A DNA stretch of 64,000 nucleotides from CAWGXZ01 sp963826695 (GCA_963826695.1 CAWGXZ010000004.1:868001-932000), one strand, 5' to 3'. Shown: positions 10,834-19,996, numbered from the stretch's first letter. A program made the numbers and translations. The notes: generated by a model not told the origin, from the sequence alone.

Positions 10834-11715
10834 TCAGAGCAGGCCGGCTTCGCGGAGCGCCGCTTCGACCGTTTGCTGGGCGGGCACGCTCAGCGGCGTG
10901 ATCGGCAAACGCAGCCCAGCGCCGCAGCGTCCGAGGCGTGCGAGTGCCCACTTGGTCGGGGCTGGGCTGGGCTCGATGAACAGGTGCTTGTGCAGCGCCA
11001 GCAGCCGCAGGTGGATCGCCGTCGCCTCGCGCGTGCGGCCCTCCATCGCGGCCACGCACAACTCGTGCATCGCGCGCGGCGCCACATTGGCGGTCACGCT
11101 GACATTGCCGGCGCCGCCCAGCAGCATCAGTGCCACGGCGGTCGGATCGTCGCCCGAATAGACCGCGAAGTGCGCCGGCGCATGCTTGATCAGCCACGCA
11201 GCGCGACCGATATCGCCGCTGGCCTCCTTGATGCCGATGACATTCGGCAGCTCCGCCAGGCGCAGCGCCGTCTCGGGCTGCATGTCCGCAACCGTCCGGC
11301 CCGGCACGTTGTACAGCACCATCGGAATATCGACGGCTGCGGCAATCGCCTCGAAGTGCCGGTAGATGCCTTCCTGCGAAGGCTTGTTGTAGTAAGGAAC
11401 GACCGACAACGTGCAGTCGGCACCGACCTGCCTGGCGTACCGGGCCAGTTCGATGGCCTCGCGCGTCGAATTGCCCCCCGCGCCCGCCATGATCGGCACG
11501 CGCCCCGCGGCATGTTCGACCGCGATGCGGATGATCCGGCAGTGCTCTTCGATCGACACCGTCGGCGATTCGCCGGTCGTGCCGACGACGCCGATGCAGT
11601 CGGTGCCCTCGGCAACATGCCAGTCGATGAGGTTGCGCAGCCCGTCGTCGTCGATGCGGCCGTCGTCGTGCATCGGCGTGACCAGCGCGACGATGCTGCC
11701 AGCAATGGGTTTCAT
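10834..11715 (-). CDS. dapA: 4-hydroxy-tetrahydrodipicolinate synthase
   Basis: DapA condenses pyruvate with aspartate semialdehyde at the entry to the diaminopimelate/lysine branch. The 293-residue TIM barrel shows GTTGES (Thr 46/47), PYYNKP, LYNVPGR (Tyr 135, Arg 140) and the Schiff-base lysine in GIKEASG (Lys 163). Length and motifs are standard. It is followed by bamC and the MBL hydrolase on the same strand. Confidence 0.96.
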   Translation of the reverse strand: MKPIAGSIVALVTPMHDDGRIDDDGLRNLIDWHVAEGTDCIGVVGTTGESPTVSIEEHCRIIRIAVEHAAGRVPIMAGAGGNSTREAIELARYARQVGADCTLSVVPYYNKPSQEGIYRHFEAIAAAVDIPMVLYNVPGRTVADMQPETALRLAELPNVIGIKEASGDIGRAAWLIKHAPAHFAVYSGDDPTAVALMLLGGAGNVSVTANVAPRAMHELCVAAMEGRTREATAIHLRLLALHKHLFIEPSPAPTKWALARLGRCGAGLRLPITPLSVPAQQTVEAALREAGLL

Positions 11716-11785
11716 GCGGATTCCTTGGAAGCGGCCGATTTTAGCCGCGCATCGCCACCTGGCGAGGGGACTCCTGGCGCGACCT

Positions 11786-11908
11786 TCAGAAGCAGTTCCA
11801 GACCTGCAGGGCGAGCGTCAGCGCCATCTCCGGCGCCAGGTAGGCAGCGAAAATCGCCAGCAGCACGGAAGCCGCCAGAGCCAACCCGATGGCTTCCCTG
11901 AGTCGCAC
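11786..11908 (-). CDS. 40-residue hydrophobic small protein between MFS gene and dapA
   Basis: A GTG-started small ORF of 40 codons plus stop, 12 bp after the MFS stop and 70 bp before dapA on the same strand. The product is one hydrophobic helix (GLALAASVLLAIFAAYLA) flanked by RLRE at the N-terminus and ending ALQVWNCF. GAGGAA lies 5 nt before the GTG, an unusually good ribosome binding site for so short a frame. It looks like a small single-pass membrane protein; I recognise no family. It could be a translated partner of the transporter. Confidence 0.6.
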   Translation of the reverse strand: MRLREAIGLALAASVLLAIFAAYLAPEMALTLALQVWNCF

Positions 11909-11920
11909 CGTCGTTCCTCG

Positions 11921-13153
11921 TCAGGCGGCGAGCGGCCGCGCCGCCGGCCGCACGATCGCGGCTTCGCGCACCGGCAGGTTGGCGAGTGCCGCCATAACGC
12001 CGAGCGCCACGGCGATCCACCAGACGATGTCGTAGCTGCCGGTCGCGTCGTAGAGCTTGCCGCCGAGCCAGACGCCGAGGAAGCTGCCGATCTGGTGGCT
12101 CAGGAACACGAAGCCGCCGAGCATCGACAGGTACTGGACACCGAAGATCTGGGCCACGATCGCATTGGTCGGTGGCACGGTCGAGAGCCACAGAAAGCCC
12201 ATCACCGCCGAGAACACGTAGACGCTCACCGGGGTCAGCGGCAGCAACAGAAAGGCAACGATCGCAATCGAGCGCAGCGTGTAGATCGCCGACAGGATGT
12301 ATTTCTTCGGCATCCGCCCGCCGAGGGTTCCGGCGAGGTAGGTGCCGAAGATATTGAACAGGCCGATCAACGCCAGCGCCGTGGTCGCCACGTTCGGCGA
12401 CAAGCCGTGGTCCTTGAGGTAGCTCGGCATGTGGACACCGATGAACACCACCTGGAAGCCGCAGACGAAGTAGCCGAGCATCAGCCAGCGGAAGCTCGGA
12501 TAGGCAAAGGCCTCGTGCAGTGCCTGGCGGATGCTTTGCGGCGCGCCGGACCACTTGCGGCCGAGCGGCTCCTTCAGCCCCCACGCCACCGGTGCAATCG
12601 CCAGCGCCGCACAGCCCAGGACGAACAACGCGTTCTGCCAGCCGAAGCTGCCGATCAGCCAGTTCTCGACCGGCACCATCAGGAACTGGCCGAACGAGCC
12701 GGCCGCCGCGGCCACGCCCATCGCCCAGCTGCGTTTGGCCGGATCGACGTTGCGCCCGATCACGCCGTAAATCACCGCGTAGGTCGTACCCGACTGCGCC
12801 AGACCGATCAGCAGCCCTGCGCTGCCGGTGAATGCCAGGCCGCTGGTCGCCAGACCCATCGTGACCAGCCCGAGCGAATAGAGCAGGGCGCCCCCGACAA
12901 GCACCTTGAATGCGCCGAGCCGGTCGGCAAGGGCGCCGGTGAACGGACCCACGAGCCCCCAGGCCAGGTTCTGTATCGCAATCGCAAAGGCGAAGGTCTC
13001 GCGCGACCAGCCGCGGTCCATCGTGATCGGCTGCAACCACAGGCCGAAGCCGTGGCGGATGCCCATCGAAAGGGTGACGATGCAGGCGCCGCAGATCAGC
13101 ACCTGCCGGATCGATAGAAGGGGCGTCGCAGGCCCCACATCCGCATGCTTCAT
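11921..13153 (-). CDS. MFS transporter, monocarboxylate/oxalate-formate antiporter type
   Basis: A 410-residue integral membrane protein with about 12 predicted hydrophobic segments. The HGFGLWLQPI segment in helix 1, the GALADRLGAFKVL loop between helices 2 and 3, GLAQSGTTYAVIYG, and the long central cytoplasmic loop resemble the OFA/MCT group of the major facilitator superfamily, which move small carboxylates. The substrate is not readable. The ATG at 13153 is the first with a hydrophilic N-terminus. Confidence 0.85.
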   Translation of the reverse strand: MKHADVGPATPLLSIRQVLICGACIVTLSMGIRHGFGLWLQPITMDRGWSRETFAFAIAIQNLAWGLVGPFTGALADRLGAFKVLVGGALLYSLGLVTMGLATSGLAFTGSAGLLIGLAQSGTTYAVIYGVIGRNVDPAKRSWAMGVAAAAGSFGQFLMVPVENWLIGSFGWQNALFVLGCAALAIAPVAWGLKEPLGRKWSGAPQSIRQALHEAFAYPSFRWLMLGYFVCGFQVVFIGVHMPSYLKDHGLSPNVATTALALIGLFNIFGTYLAGTLGGRMPKKYILSAIYTLRSIAIVAFLLLPLTPVSVYVFSAVMGFLWLSTVPPTNAIVAQIFGVQYLSMLGGFVFLSHQIGSFLGVWLGGKLYDATGSYDIVWWIAVALGVMAALANLPVREAAIVRPAARPLAA

Positions 13154-13205
13154 CGATCGACTTTAGCCGAAGCCCCGCCGCCGCAGGCGGCCGCGCCCCG
13201 CGTTC

Positions 13206-13922
13206 TCAGGGCAGGAAGGGCGGCGACAAGAGCCGCAAGCCCACGGAAAACCAGCGTTCGCCGCTGCCGCTGCCGACCCGGTCGCCGTAGGTTGCGTCGA
13301 TCTGCACCCGATTTCGCACGATCCAGTGCCGCAAGCCGAGCTGGACCAACGGCTTTCCGGAATCCTGGCTGAAGGTTTCGGCGATCAGCGAGTCGCGTTC
13401 GCTGAATGGCAGTTCACCGCCGACGCCCCACGTCATGCGGTTGCGGCGTTCTTCCTGTTCGCGCAACCATCCCACGTTGGTGTGGATGAAGAGACGCTCG
13501 CGGTTCACGGCAAAAGTCATCGGCACGTAGACATAGCGATCGTGCCCGCCACGCGCAGAGCGGGGATGCCGCACCACACCGCCGGCCAGGCCGACGCCCC
13601 AGCCATCGCCGCCCAGCGGCCGCAGGATGGTCTTTGCCTGTGCCACCAGCGACGTGGTGGCGGTCGAGGATGCATCGTGTGTGGCCGCTCCGCCGAGGGT
13701 GAGTTCGACATTGCCGGTGGGGTTGCAGCCCGGCAGCGCCCAGTATTCGATGCTTCCGCGGTTGCGTCTCACCCAGCTCTCGAGCTGGCAGGCCTTCGCG
13801 TCGACGATGCGCGCATCGTCGGTGATCAGCGGGCGGGCCGCATGCGCCAATGCGGTCGAAAGTGCCAGGCAAGCAACGACGCCGTGCCGCAAGACGGCTC
13901 CAGCAGTGTCCAGGACGAGCAT
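13206..13922 (-). CDS. Putative exported outer-membrane beta-barrel protein
   Basis: From the ATG at 13922 (GAGGA 5 nt before it) the 238-residue product has a signal peptide (cleavage expected near ALAHAA-RP), then TDDARIVDAKACQLESW, alternating hydrophobic/polar strands rich in Gly and Arg, and the ending WFSVGLRLLSPPFLP. The strand pattern and aromatic C-terminus suggest a small outer-membrane barrel of the kind often annotated as transporter or MetA-pathway-like porin. The open frame extends far upstream over parE's start, but that part is not conserved. Function unknown; divergent from parE. Confidence 0.7.
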   Translation of the reverse strand: MLVLDTAGAVLRHGVVACLALSTALAHAARPLITDDARIVDAKACQLESWVRRNRGSIEYWALPGCNPTGNVELTLGGAATHDASSTATTSLVAQAKTILRPLGGDGWGVGLAGGVVRHPRSARGGHDRYVYVPMTFAVNRERLFIHTNVGWLREQEERRNRMTWGVGGELPFSERDSLIAETFSQDSGKPLVQLGLRHWIVRNRVQIDATYGDRVGSGSGERWFSVGLRLLSPPFLP

Positions 13923-14065
13923 GCGAATCCTCGCGTGAGAGACGTTCAGTGACCCAGGGGAGATTTTGCAGCCGCTGTGCCGCACCCTGGCACCGGGACG
14001 CTTCCTGACCGATCCCTGTGCCGCAGCGCGATGGCCGGCAATGGCCTGACTAGAATCGCCGCCCC

Positions 14066-16042
14066 ATGCCGACCCGGAGCACCTACGCCGAAGCATCGAT
14101 CCGCGTCCTGAAAGGGCTCGAGCCGGTCCGGCAACGGCCGGGGATGTACACCCGGACCGACACGCCGCTGCACATCGTTCAGGAGGTGATCGACAACGCG
14201 GCCGACGAGGCACTCGCTGGTCACGGTCGGCGTATCGACGTGACGCTGCATACCGATGGCTCGGTGAGCGTGGTCGACGATGGCCGCGGTATACCTTTCG
14301 GTCTGCACCCCGAAGAGAAGGTGCCCGTTGTCGAGATCGTCTTCACCCGGCTGCACGCGGGCGGCAAGTTCGACAAGGGGAGCGGTGGCGCCTACAGCTT
14401 CTCCGGCGGGCTGCACGGCGTGGGTGTCAGCGTGACGAATGCGCTCTCGAGCCGCCTCGAGGTCCAGGTCTGCCGCGATGGGCACGTGGCCCGCATTGCC
14501 TTCGGCGGGGGCGAAGTGATCGAGCCGCTGGCGATCCGGAAAATCGCCCGCGGCGATCGCCGCAGCGGAACGACGGTGCGCGCCTGGCCGGATGCGCGCT
14601 ATTTCGACAGCGTCGATCTGCCGCGTGGCGAGCTGGTGCACCTGCTGCGCAGCAAGGCGGTGCTTATGCCCGGCGTCGAAGTCAGCTTGCAGATCGAAAA
14701 AGGCGCCCGCGGCGAACCCGAGCAGCTGAGCTGGACCTACCAGGGCGGGCTGCGCGACTACCTGATGCAGACACTCTCTGCCGATCCGGTGATTCCCCTC
14801 TTCGAGGGGGCTCACCACGCGGACCGGGGGGAGACTGAAAACTTCGCCGAAGGCGAGGGTGCCTCCTGGTGCGTGGCTTTCACGGAGGAGGGCGCGCCGG
14901 TACGCGAGAGCTACGTCAACCTCATTCCCACCGTCGCCGGCGGCACACACGAGTCGGGCCTGAAGGACGGCCTTTTCGCCGCAATCAAGGGCTTCATCGA
15001 CCTGCGTGGCTTGCTTCCCAAGGGCGTCAAGCTGATGCCGGACGACGTCTGGTCGCGAGCCAGCTTCGTGCTCTCGGCCAAGGTGCTCGATCCGCAGTTC
15101 CAGGGCCAGATCAAGGAGCGGCTGAACAGCCGCGATGCGCTGCGGCTGGTTTCGGCCTACGTCAAGCCGGCGCTCGAACTCTGGCTGAACCAGCATGTCG
15201 AGTTCGGCCGCAAGCTCGCCGAGCTCGTCATCCGCCAGGCCCAGACACGCCAGCGCGCCAGCCAGAAGGTCGAGAAGCGCAAAGGCTCGGGCGTGGCGGT
15301 GCTGCCGGGCAAGCTGACCGACTGCGAAAGCCGCGACCTGCTGCACAACGAGCTGTTCCTGGTCGAAGGCGATTCGGCCGGCGGCAGCGCCAAGATGGGC
15401 CGCAACAAGGAAACGCAGGCGGTCTTGCCGCTGCGCGGCAAGGTGCTCAACGCCTGGGAGGTCGAACGCGACCGGCTCTTTGCCAACAACGAGATCCACG
15501 ACATTGCGGTGGCGATCGGCGTCGATCCGCATGCAGCCGAAGCGGGCGACCTTTCCGGATTGCGCTACGGCAAGGTCTGCATCCTTTCCGACGCCGATGT
15601 CGACGGCTCGCACATCCAGGTGTTGCTGCTGACGCTGTTCTTCAGGCATTTCCCCAAGCTGATCGAAGCGGGGCATCTCTACATCGCCAAGCCGCCGCTG
15701 TTTCGCGTCGACGCGCCGGCGCGCGGCAAGAAGCCGGCCGCGAAGATCTATGCGCTGGACGAGGGCGAACTCGCTGCCACGCTCGACAAGCTGAAGAAGG
15801 AAGGTGCGCGCGACGGCAGCTGGGACATCAGCCGCTTCAAAGGCCTGGGCGAAATGAACGCCGAGCAGCTGTGGGACACGACGCTCAATCCCGAGACACG
15901 GCGGCTGCTGCCGATCACCTTCGGCGAGGCAGGCCATGCGGCAACCGTGCTCTCGCTGACCAAGCTGATGGGCAAGGGCGAGGCGGCGGCACGGCGGGAT
16001 CTGATGGAGCTGCGGGGCGACGAAGTCGAGGTGGATGTGTAA
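14066..16042 (+). CDS. parE: DNA topoisomerase IV subunit B
   Basis: ATPase subunit of topoisomerase IV, which decatenates daughter chromosomes. The 658-residue product has the GHKL ATP-binding motifs (IDNAADEAL, DDGRGIPFG, GGLHGVGVSVTNALS), the transducer domain and the TOPRIM domain with EGDSAGGSAK and DADVDGSHI. Length agrees with proteobacterial ParE and not with the longer GyrB. parC follows after a toxin-antitoxin pair. Confidence 0.95.
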   Translation: MPTRSTYAEASIRVLKGLEPVRQRPGMYTRTDTPLHIVQEVIDNAADEALAGHGRRIDVTLHTDGSVSVVDDGRGIPFGLHPEEKVPVVEIVFTRLHAGGKFDKGSGGAYSFSGGLHGVGVSVTNALSSRLEVQVCRDGHVARIAFGGGEVIEPLAIRKIARGDRRSGTTVRAWPDARYFDSVDLPRGELVHLLRSKAVLMPGVEVSLQIEKGARGEPEQLSWTYQGGLRDYLMQTLSADPVIPLFEGAHHADRGETENFAEGEGASWCVAFTEEGAPVRESYVNLIPTVAGGTHESGLKDGLFAAIKGFIDLRGLLPKGVKLMPDDVWSRASFVLSAKVLDPQFQGQIKERLNSRDALRLVSAYVKPALELWLNQHVEFGRKLAELVIRQAQTRQRASQKVEKRKGSGVAVLPGKLTDCESRDLLHNELFLVEGDSAGGSAKMGRNKETQAVLPLRGKVLNAWEVERDRLFANNEIHDIAVAIGVDPHAAEAGDLSGLRYGKVCILSDADVDGSHIQVLLLTLFFRHFPKLIEAGHLYIAKPPLFRVDAPARGKKPAAKIYALDEGELAATLDKLKKEGARDGSWDISRFKGLGEMNAEQLWDTTLNPETRRLLPITFGEAGHAATVLSLTKLMGKGEAAARRDLMELRGDEVEVDV

Positions 16043-16068
16043 GGGCGCTTGGCACAGCGGATAAACTG

Positions 16069-16090
16069 CCTTGACCAACGTTGGTCAAGG
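16069..16090 (+). promoter_or_regulatory. Perfect 22-bp palindrome, likely operator of the toxin-antitoxin operon
   Basis: CCTTGACCAA-CG-TTGGTCAAGG reads identically on both strands, 26 bp after the parE stop and 7 bp before the antitoxin start; its right end flows into the AAGGAGG ribosome binding site. Phd/YefM-family antitoxins repress their own operons through such palindromes, so binding here would block both transcription and access to the start. Confidence 0.8.
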
Positions 16091-16097
16091 AGGTCCC

Positions 16098-16343
16098 GTG
16101 CAGATCAACATCTACGAAGCGAAGACGCGACTTTCAGACCTGGTGGAGCAGGCGCACAACGGGGAGACGATCGTCATCGCCAAGGCGGGCCGGCCGCTTG
16201 CCAAATTGGTGCCGCTCGGTGTGCCGACGAGATCAAGGATCCGTTTGGGTCTGATGAAGGGCGAGTTCGTCGAACCCCCGGACTTCGACGACCCGCTTCC
16301 CGAAGACTTGCTGGCGATGTTCGAAGGCGGCAGCGAGAAGTGA
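16098..16343 (+). CDS. Type II antitoxin, Phd/YefM family
   Basis: An 81-residue protein starting from GTG at 16098 directly behind a near-perfect AAGGAGG. It opens with VQINIYEAKTRLSDLVEQ, followed by NGETIVIAKAGRPLAKLVPL, the classic Phd/YefM DNA-binding half, and has an acidic C-terminus (FDDPLPEDLLAMFEG) expected to wrap the toxin. It overlaps the toxin gene by 4 bp (GTGA). Neutralises the VapC toxin and probably represses from the palindrome at 16069-16090. Confidence 0.92.
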   Translation: MQINIYEAKTRLSDLVEQAHNGETIVIAKAGRPLAKLVPLGVPTRSRIRLGLMKGEFVEPPDFDDPLPEDLLAMFEGGSEK

Positions 16344-16717
16344 GGCTGCTGCTCGACACCCACATTGTGCTGTGGGCGATGCGCGACGCGGACGAATTGA
16401 GCGCCGCAGCGCGCCAGTTGCTCAGCCACGCCGAGCAGGTGTTCGTCAGCAGCGTCTCGCTATGGGAGGCCGTCATCAAGGTTGCAGCGGGAAAGCTTCC
16501 GCTCGATCCCGTGCGACTCAAGGTGAAGATCGAGGCAGCGGGGTTCGAGTGGCTCGACGTGACGTGGGCTCATGCGCTCAAGCTAGGCGAATTGCCGATG
16601 CTCCATCGCGATCCGTTCGACCGGATGCTGCTCGCGCAGGCGCTTTCCGAGCCCCTGCATCTGTTGACGCACGACGCGACGCTGGCGGCGTATTCGGACT
16701 TGGTCACCGTCGTATAA
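16340..16717 (+). CDS. vapC: PIN-domain RNase toxin, VapC-like
   Basis: A 125-residue PIN-domain nuclease. The acidic metal-binding residues are in LLLDTHIVLW (Asp 6), SSVSLWEAVIK (Glu 43), HRDPFDR (Asp 91, Asp 94) and THDATL (Asp 112). The GTG start overlaps the antitoxin stop, so expression is translationally coupled. VapC toxins cut tRNA or rRNA; the target of this subgroup cannot be predicted. Its stop is 31 bp before parC. Confidence 0.92.
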   Translation: MRLLLDTHIVLWAMRDADELSAAARQLLSHAEQVFVSSVSLWEAVIKVAAGKLPLDPVRLKVKIEAAGFEWLDVTWAHALKLGELPMLHRDPFDRMLLAQALSEPLHLLTHDATLAAYSDLVTVV

Positions 16718-16748
16718 ACCCGCGCGCGGCTGCGCTTTTATCTTCCCG

Positions 16749-19100
16749 ATGACGCCTGATCTCTTTTCTCCTGCAGTCCCTGCCGAGGGCGACGCCGTGT
16801 CGCTCGCCGGCTACGCCGAGCGCGCCTATCTCGAATACGCGCTCTCAGTCGTCAAGGGCCGGGCGCTGCCCGATGTATGCGACGGCCAGAAGCCGGTGCA
16901 GCGGCGCATCCTCTACGCGATGTCGCGCATGGGGCTCGGCTTCACCACCGCCGGCGGGCCGCGGCCGGTGAAGAGTGCGCGGGTCGTCGGCGACGTGCTC
17001 GGCCGCTTCCATCCGCATGGCGACCAGGCCGCCTACGACGCGCTGGTGCGCATGGCGCAGGATTTCTCGCAGCGCTATCCGCTGATCGACGGGCAGGGCA
17101 ACTTCGGCTCGCGCGACGGCGACGGTGCGGCGGCGATGCGCTACACCGAGGCGCGCCTGGCGCCGATTGCCCGGCTGCTGCTCGACGAGATCGACGAGGG
17201 CACGGTCGACTTCATTGCCAACTACGACGGTTCGACCGAGGAGCCGCGGCTGCTGCCGGCGCGGCTGCCGTTCGTGCTGCTCAACGGTGCGAGCGGCATC
17301 GCGGTCGGCCTGGCGACCGAGGTGCCACCGCACAACCTGCGCGAGATCGCTTCGGCCGCGGTCGCGCTGATTCGCAACCCGCGGCTCGACGACGAAGCGC
17401 TGGCCGCCCTGGTTCCAGGGCCCGACTACCCCGGTGGCGGCCAGATCATCAGCAGCGCGGCGGAGATTCGCGCGGCGTATGCCAGCGGCCGCGGCAGCCT
17501 CAAGGTGCGCGCACGATGGAAGACCGAGGACCTGGCGCGCGGCCAGTGGCAACTCGTCGTCGACGAGCTGCCGCCCGGCACCAGCACGCAGCGGGTGCTC
17601 GAAGAAATCGAGGAGTTGACCAATCCGAAGCTCAAGGCGGGCAAGAAGGCGCTCGGCGCCGAGCAGCTTCAGCTGAAGGCGACGGTGCTCGGCGTGCTCG
17701 ACGCGGTGCGCGACGAATCGAGCAAGGACGCCGCCGTGCGGCTGGTGCTCGAGCCAAAGACTCGCACCACCGATCCGCAGGAGCTGATCAACACGCTGCT
17801 GGCGCACACCAGCCTCGAAAGCTCGGCGCCGATCAACCTGACGATGATCGGTGCCGACGGCCGGCCGACGCAAAAGAGCCTGCGCCGGATGCTTGCCGAG
17901 TGGATCGGCTTCCGCTCGGCCACCGTCCAGCGGCGCACGCGGCATCGCCTGGCCCGGGTGCTGGACCGCATCCACATCCTCGAGGGCCGGCAGCAGGTGC
18001 TGCTGGCCATCGACGAGGTGATTCGCATCATCCGCAACGCCGACGAGCCGAAGGCGGCGCTGATCGAGCGCTTCGCGCTGAGCGACCGCCAGGCCGAGGA
18101 CATCCTGGAAATCCGCCTGCGTCAGCTGGCGCGCCTCGAAGCCATCCGCATCGAACAGGAGCTGAAGTCGCTGCAGTCCGAGCAGGCCAGGCTCGAAGAC
18201 ATCCTCGGCAGCCCGTCGAGCCTGCAGCGCACGCTGATCCGCGAGATCGAGGCCGACGCCAAGGCGCACGGCTCGGCCGAGAAGGACCCGCGGCGGACGC
18301 TGATCCTCGAGGAGCGGCGGGCGGTGGCCGACGTGCGAATCGTCGACGAGCCGGTGAGCGTCGTCGTCAGCCTGAAAGGCTGGGTGCGTGCGCTGCGCGG
18401 TCACGAGCTCGACACCACGGGCCTGCAGTTCAAGGCCGGTGACGCGCTGCACGGTGTCTTCGCCTGCCGCAGCGTCGATCCGCTGATCGTCATCGGCAGC
18501 AACGGCCGGGTCTACTCGACACCCGTTTCCGGGCTGCCGGGCGCGCGCGGCGACGGGCAGCCGATCACCACCCTGATCGAGCTCGAATCCGGCACCCAGG
18601 CGGTGCACTACCACGCCGGCCATGCGCAGCAGACGCTGCTGCTCGCCAGCACGGCCGGCTTCGGCCTGCTCGCCAACGTGGGTGATCTGGTCGCCCGGCA
18701 GAAGGGCGGGAAGGCATTCCTCGCGCTCGAGCCGGGCGAGCGTCCGCTGCCGCCGGTGGTCGCCGACGACTGCCGCCAGGTGGCCGTGCTGACGCTGCAG
18801 AGTCGGCTGCTGGTGTTTGCAGTCGACGAACTGAAGTGGCAGCCCAGAGGCGGCCGCGGCCTGACGCTGATCGACCTCGACCCGGGCGACGCGCTGGTCA
18901 GCGTCGTGGCCTTCGACGCCGCGCTTCGCTGTGCAGGGCAGCGGCCGCGGCGGCAGGGAAAAGGAGGATGTCCTGCGCGGCGAGCGGCTGGCCGAGCATG
19001 CCGGCCGGCGGGCGCGCAAGGGCCGCGCCCTGGCGATGAAGGCGACCCGGCTGCTGTCGGCAGGGTAGCGCGCCTTGTCGCCGCGGCGCCTTTGCGCTAG
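16749..19100 (+). CDS. parC: DNA topoisomerase IV subunit A, 3' end frameshifted
   Basis: Cleavage subunit of topoisomerase IV. The winged-helix core has KPVQRRILYAM, HPHGDQAAYDALVRMAQ, GNFGSRDGD and catalytic Tyr 132 in RYTEARL; coiled-coil and beta-pinwheel domains follow. After residue 727 (ALR) the written frame turns into Arg/Pro-rich nonsense and stops at 19100. In the +1 frame from 18931 the expected end appears: VQGSGRGGREKEDVLRGE, then RLAEHAGRRARKGRALAMK, with a stop at 19066-19068. A single extra base, most simply the T at 18930, explains this; the corrected protein would be 772 residues. The defect lies only in the last 45 residues. Confidence 0.9.
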   Translation: MTPDLFSPAVPAEGDAVSLAGYAERAYLEYALSVVKGRALPDVCDGQKPVQRRILYAMSRMGLGFTTAGGPRPVKSARVVGDVLGRFHPHGDQAAYDALVRMAQDFSQRYPLIDGQGNFGSRDGDGAAAMRYTEARLAPIARLLLDEIDEGTVDFIANYDGSTEEPRLLPARLPFVLLNGASGIAVGLATEVPPHNLREIASAAVALIRNPRLDDEALAALVPGPDYPGGGQIISSAAEIRAAYASGRGSLKVRARWKTEDLARGQWQLVVDELPPGTSTQRVLEEIEELTNPKLKAGKKALGAEQLQLKATVLGVLDAVRDESSKDAAVRLVLEPKTRTTDPQELINTLLAHTSLESSAPINLTMIGADGRPTQKSLRRMLAEWIGFRSATVQRRTRHRLARVLDRIHILEGRQQVLLAIDEVIRIIRNADEPKAALIERFALSDRQAEDILEIRLRQLARLEAIRIEQELKSLQSEQARLEDILGSPSSLQRTLIREIEADAKAHGSAEKDPRRTLILEERRAVADVRIVDEPVSVVVSLKGWVRALRGHELDTTGLQFKAGDALHGVFACRSVDPLIVIGSNGRVYSTPVSGLPGARGDGQPITTLIELESGTQAVHYHAGHAQQTLLLASTAGFGLLANVGDLVARQKGGKAFLALEPGERPLPPVVADDCRQVAVLTLQSRLLVFAVDELKWQPRGGRGLTLIDLDPGDALVSVVAFDAALRCAGQRPRRQGKGGCPARRAAGRACRPAGAQGPRPGDEGDPAAVGRVARLVAAAPLR

Positions 19101-19157
19101 CCTGACTGCGCGCTGCATGCCGGGCGCACCGTCAGCAACCCTTCCAGAAAGTCCTTC

Positions 19158-19829
19158 ATGCATCTTTCCAAATGGTCGGTCGCGACCTGCATTGCCGCCG
19201 CAGCGGCGCTCGGCGCCTGTGCCCTGACCGGCGCACCGAAGAACGAGCTCGGCTTTTTTGTCAGCAGCACCGGTGTCGGACGCGGGGCCGACCTCGGCGG
19301 GCTTGCGGGTGCCGACCGACACTGCCAGTCGCTGGCCAGTGCCGCGGGCGCCGGGCACCGTACCTGGAGGGCCTACCTCAGCACGCAGCCCGCGGGCGGC
19401 TCGCCGGGCGGCCATGCGCGCGAGCGCATCGGCAACGGCCCGTGGCGCAACGCCAATGGCGTGGTGGTGGCCCGAAACGTCGAGGAGCTGCACAGCCCCG
19501 CCAACAACATCAACAAGCAAACCGCGTTGACCGAGCGCGGTGAACCGGTCAAGGGCCGCGGCGATACGCCGAACATGCACGACATCCTGACCGGCTCGCA
19601 GCCCGACGGCCGCTACATCGAAGGCAGCGTCGACTCGACCTGCAGCAACTGGACGCATGGCGGCGCCAACGGCGCGGCGATGGTCGGGCATCACGACCGC
19701 AGCGGGCTCGACGACAGCGTGCCGGCCAAGTCGTGGAACTCCTCGCACCTGTCGCGCGGCGGTTGCAGCACCGAGGCCCTGCGTGGCACCGGCGGCAGCG
19801 GCCTGCTCTATTGCTTCGCTGCGCGCTGA
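19158..19829 (+). CDS. Exported lipoprotein with lectin/endostatin-like domain
   Basis: A 223-residue precursor with a lipobox ALGAC (Cys 21). The mature part opens FFVSSTGVGRGADLGGLAGADRHCQSLA and contains TWRAYLST, NARERIG-like and DILTGSQPDGR segments, CSNWTHGG and a closing cysteine-containing LLYCFAAR. This is the fold of secreted bacterial proteins annotated as lectin or collagenase-NC10/endostatin-like domains. The four mature cysteines probably form disulfides. Function unknown; cell-surface binding is a guess. Confidence 0.75.
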   Translation: MHLSKWSVATCIAAAAALGACALTGAPKNELGFFVSSTGVGRGADLGGLAGADRHCQSLASAAGAGHRTWRAYLSTQPAGGSPGGHARERIGNGPWRNANGVVVARNVEELHSPANNINKQTALTERGEPVKGRGDTPNMHDILTGSQPDGRYIEGSVDSTCSNWTHGGANGAAMVGHHDRSGLDDSVPAKSWNSSHLSRGGCSTEALRGTGGSGLLYCFAAR

Positions 19830-19996
19830 GCGACCATGCGACGCCAGCCCGCTCGGTTTCGAGCGGCTTTGACGGCGGTGGAAGCAGCGGCCGGGCTGCA
19901 GTTTCAATTCGCGCTATGCGGTTGCGGCGGGTTGGCGAAAACCCGATGACAAAAGGCGTGGCATACGAAATAGAATTTTCGTCGTGGGTTGTGGCA

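Noticed and set aside
16845..19907. 1020-codon minus-strand open frame opposite parC
   Set aside because: Composition of an antisense shadow; it crosses from parC into the next gene and has no family features.
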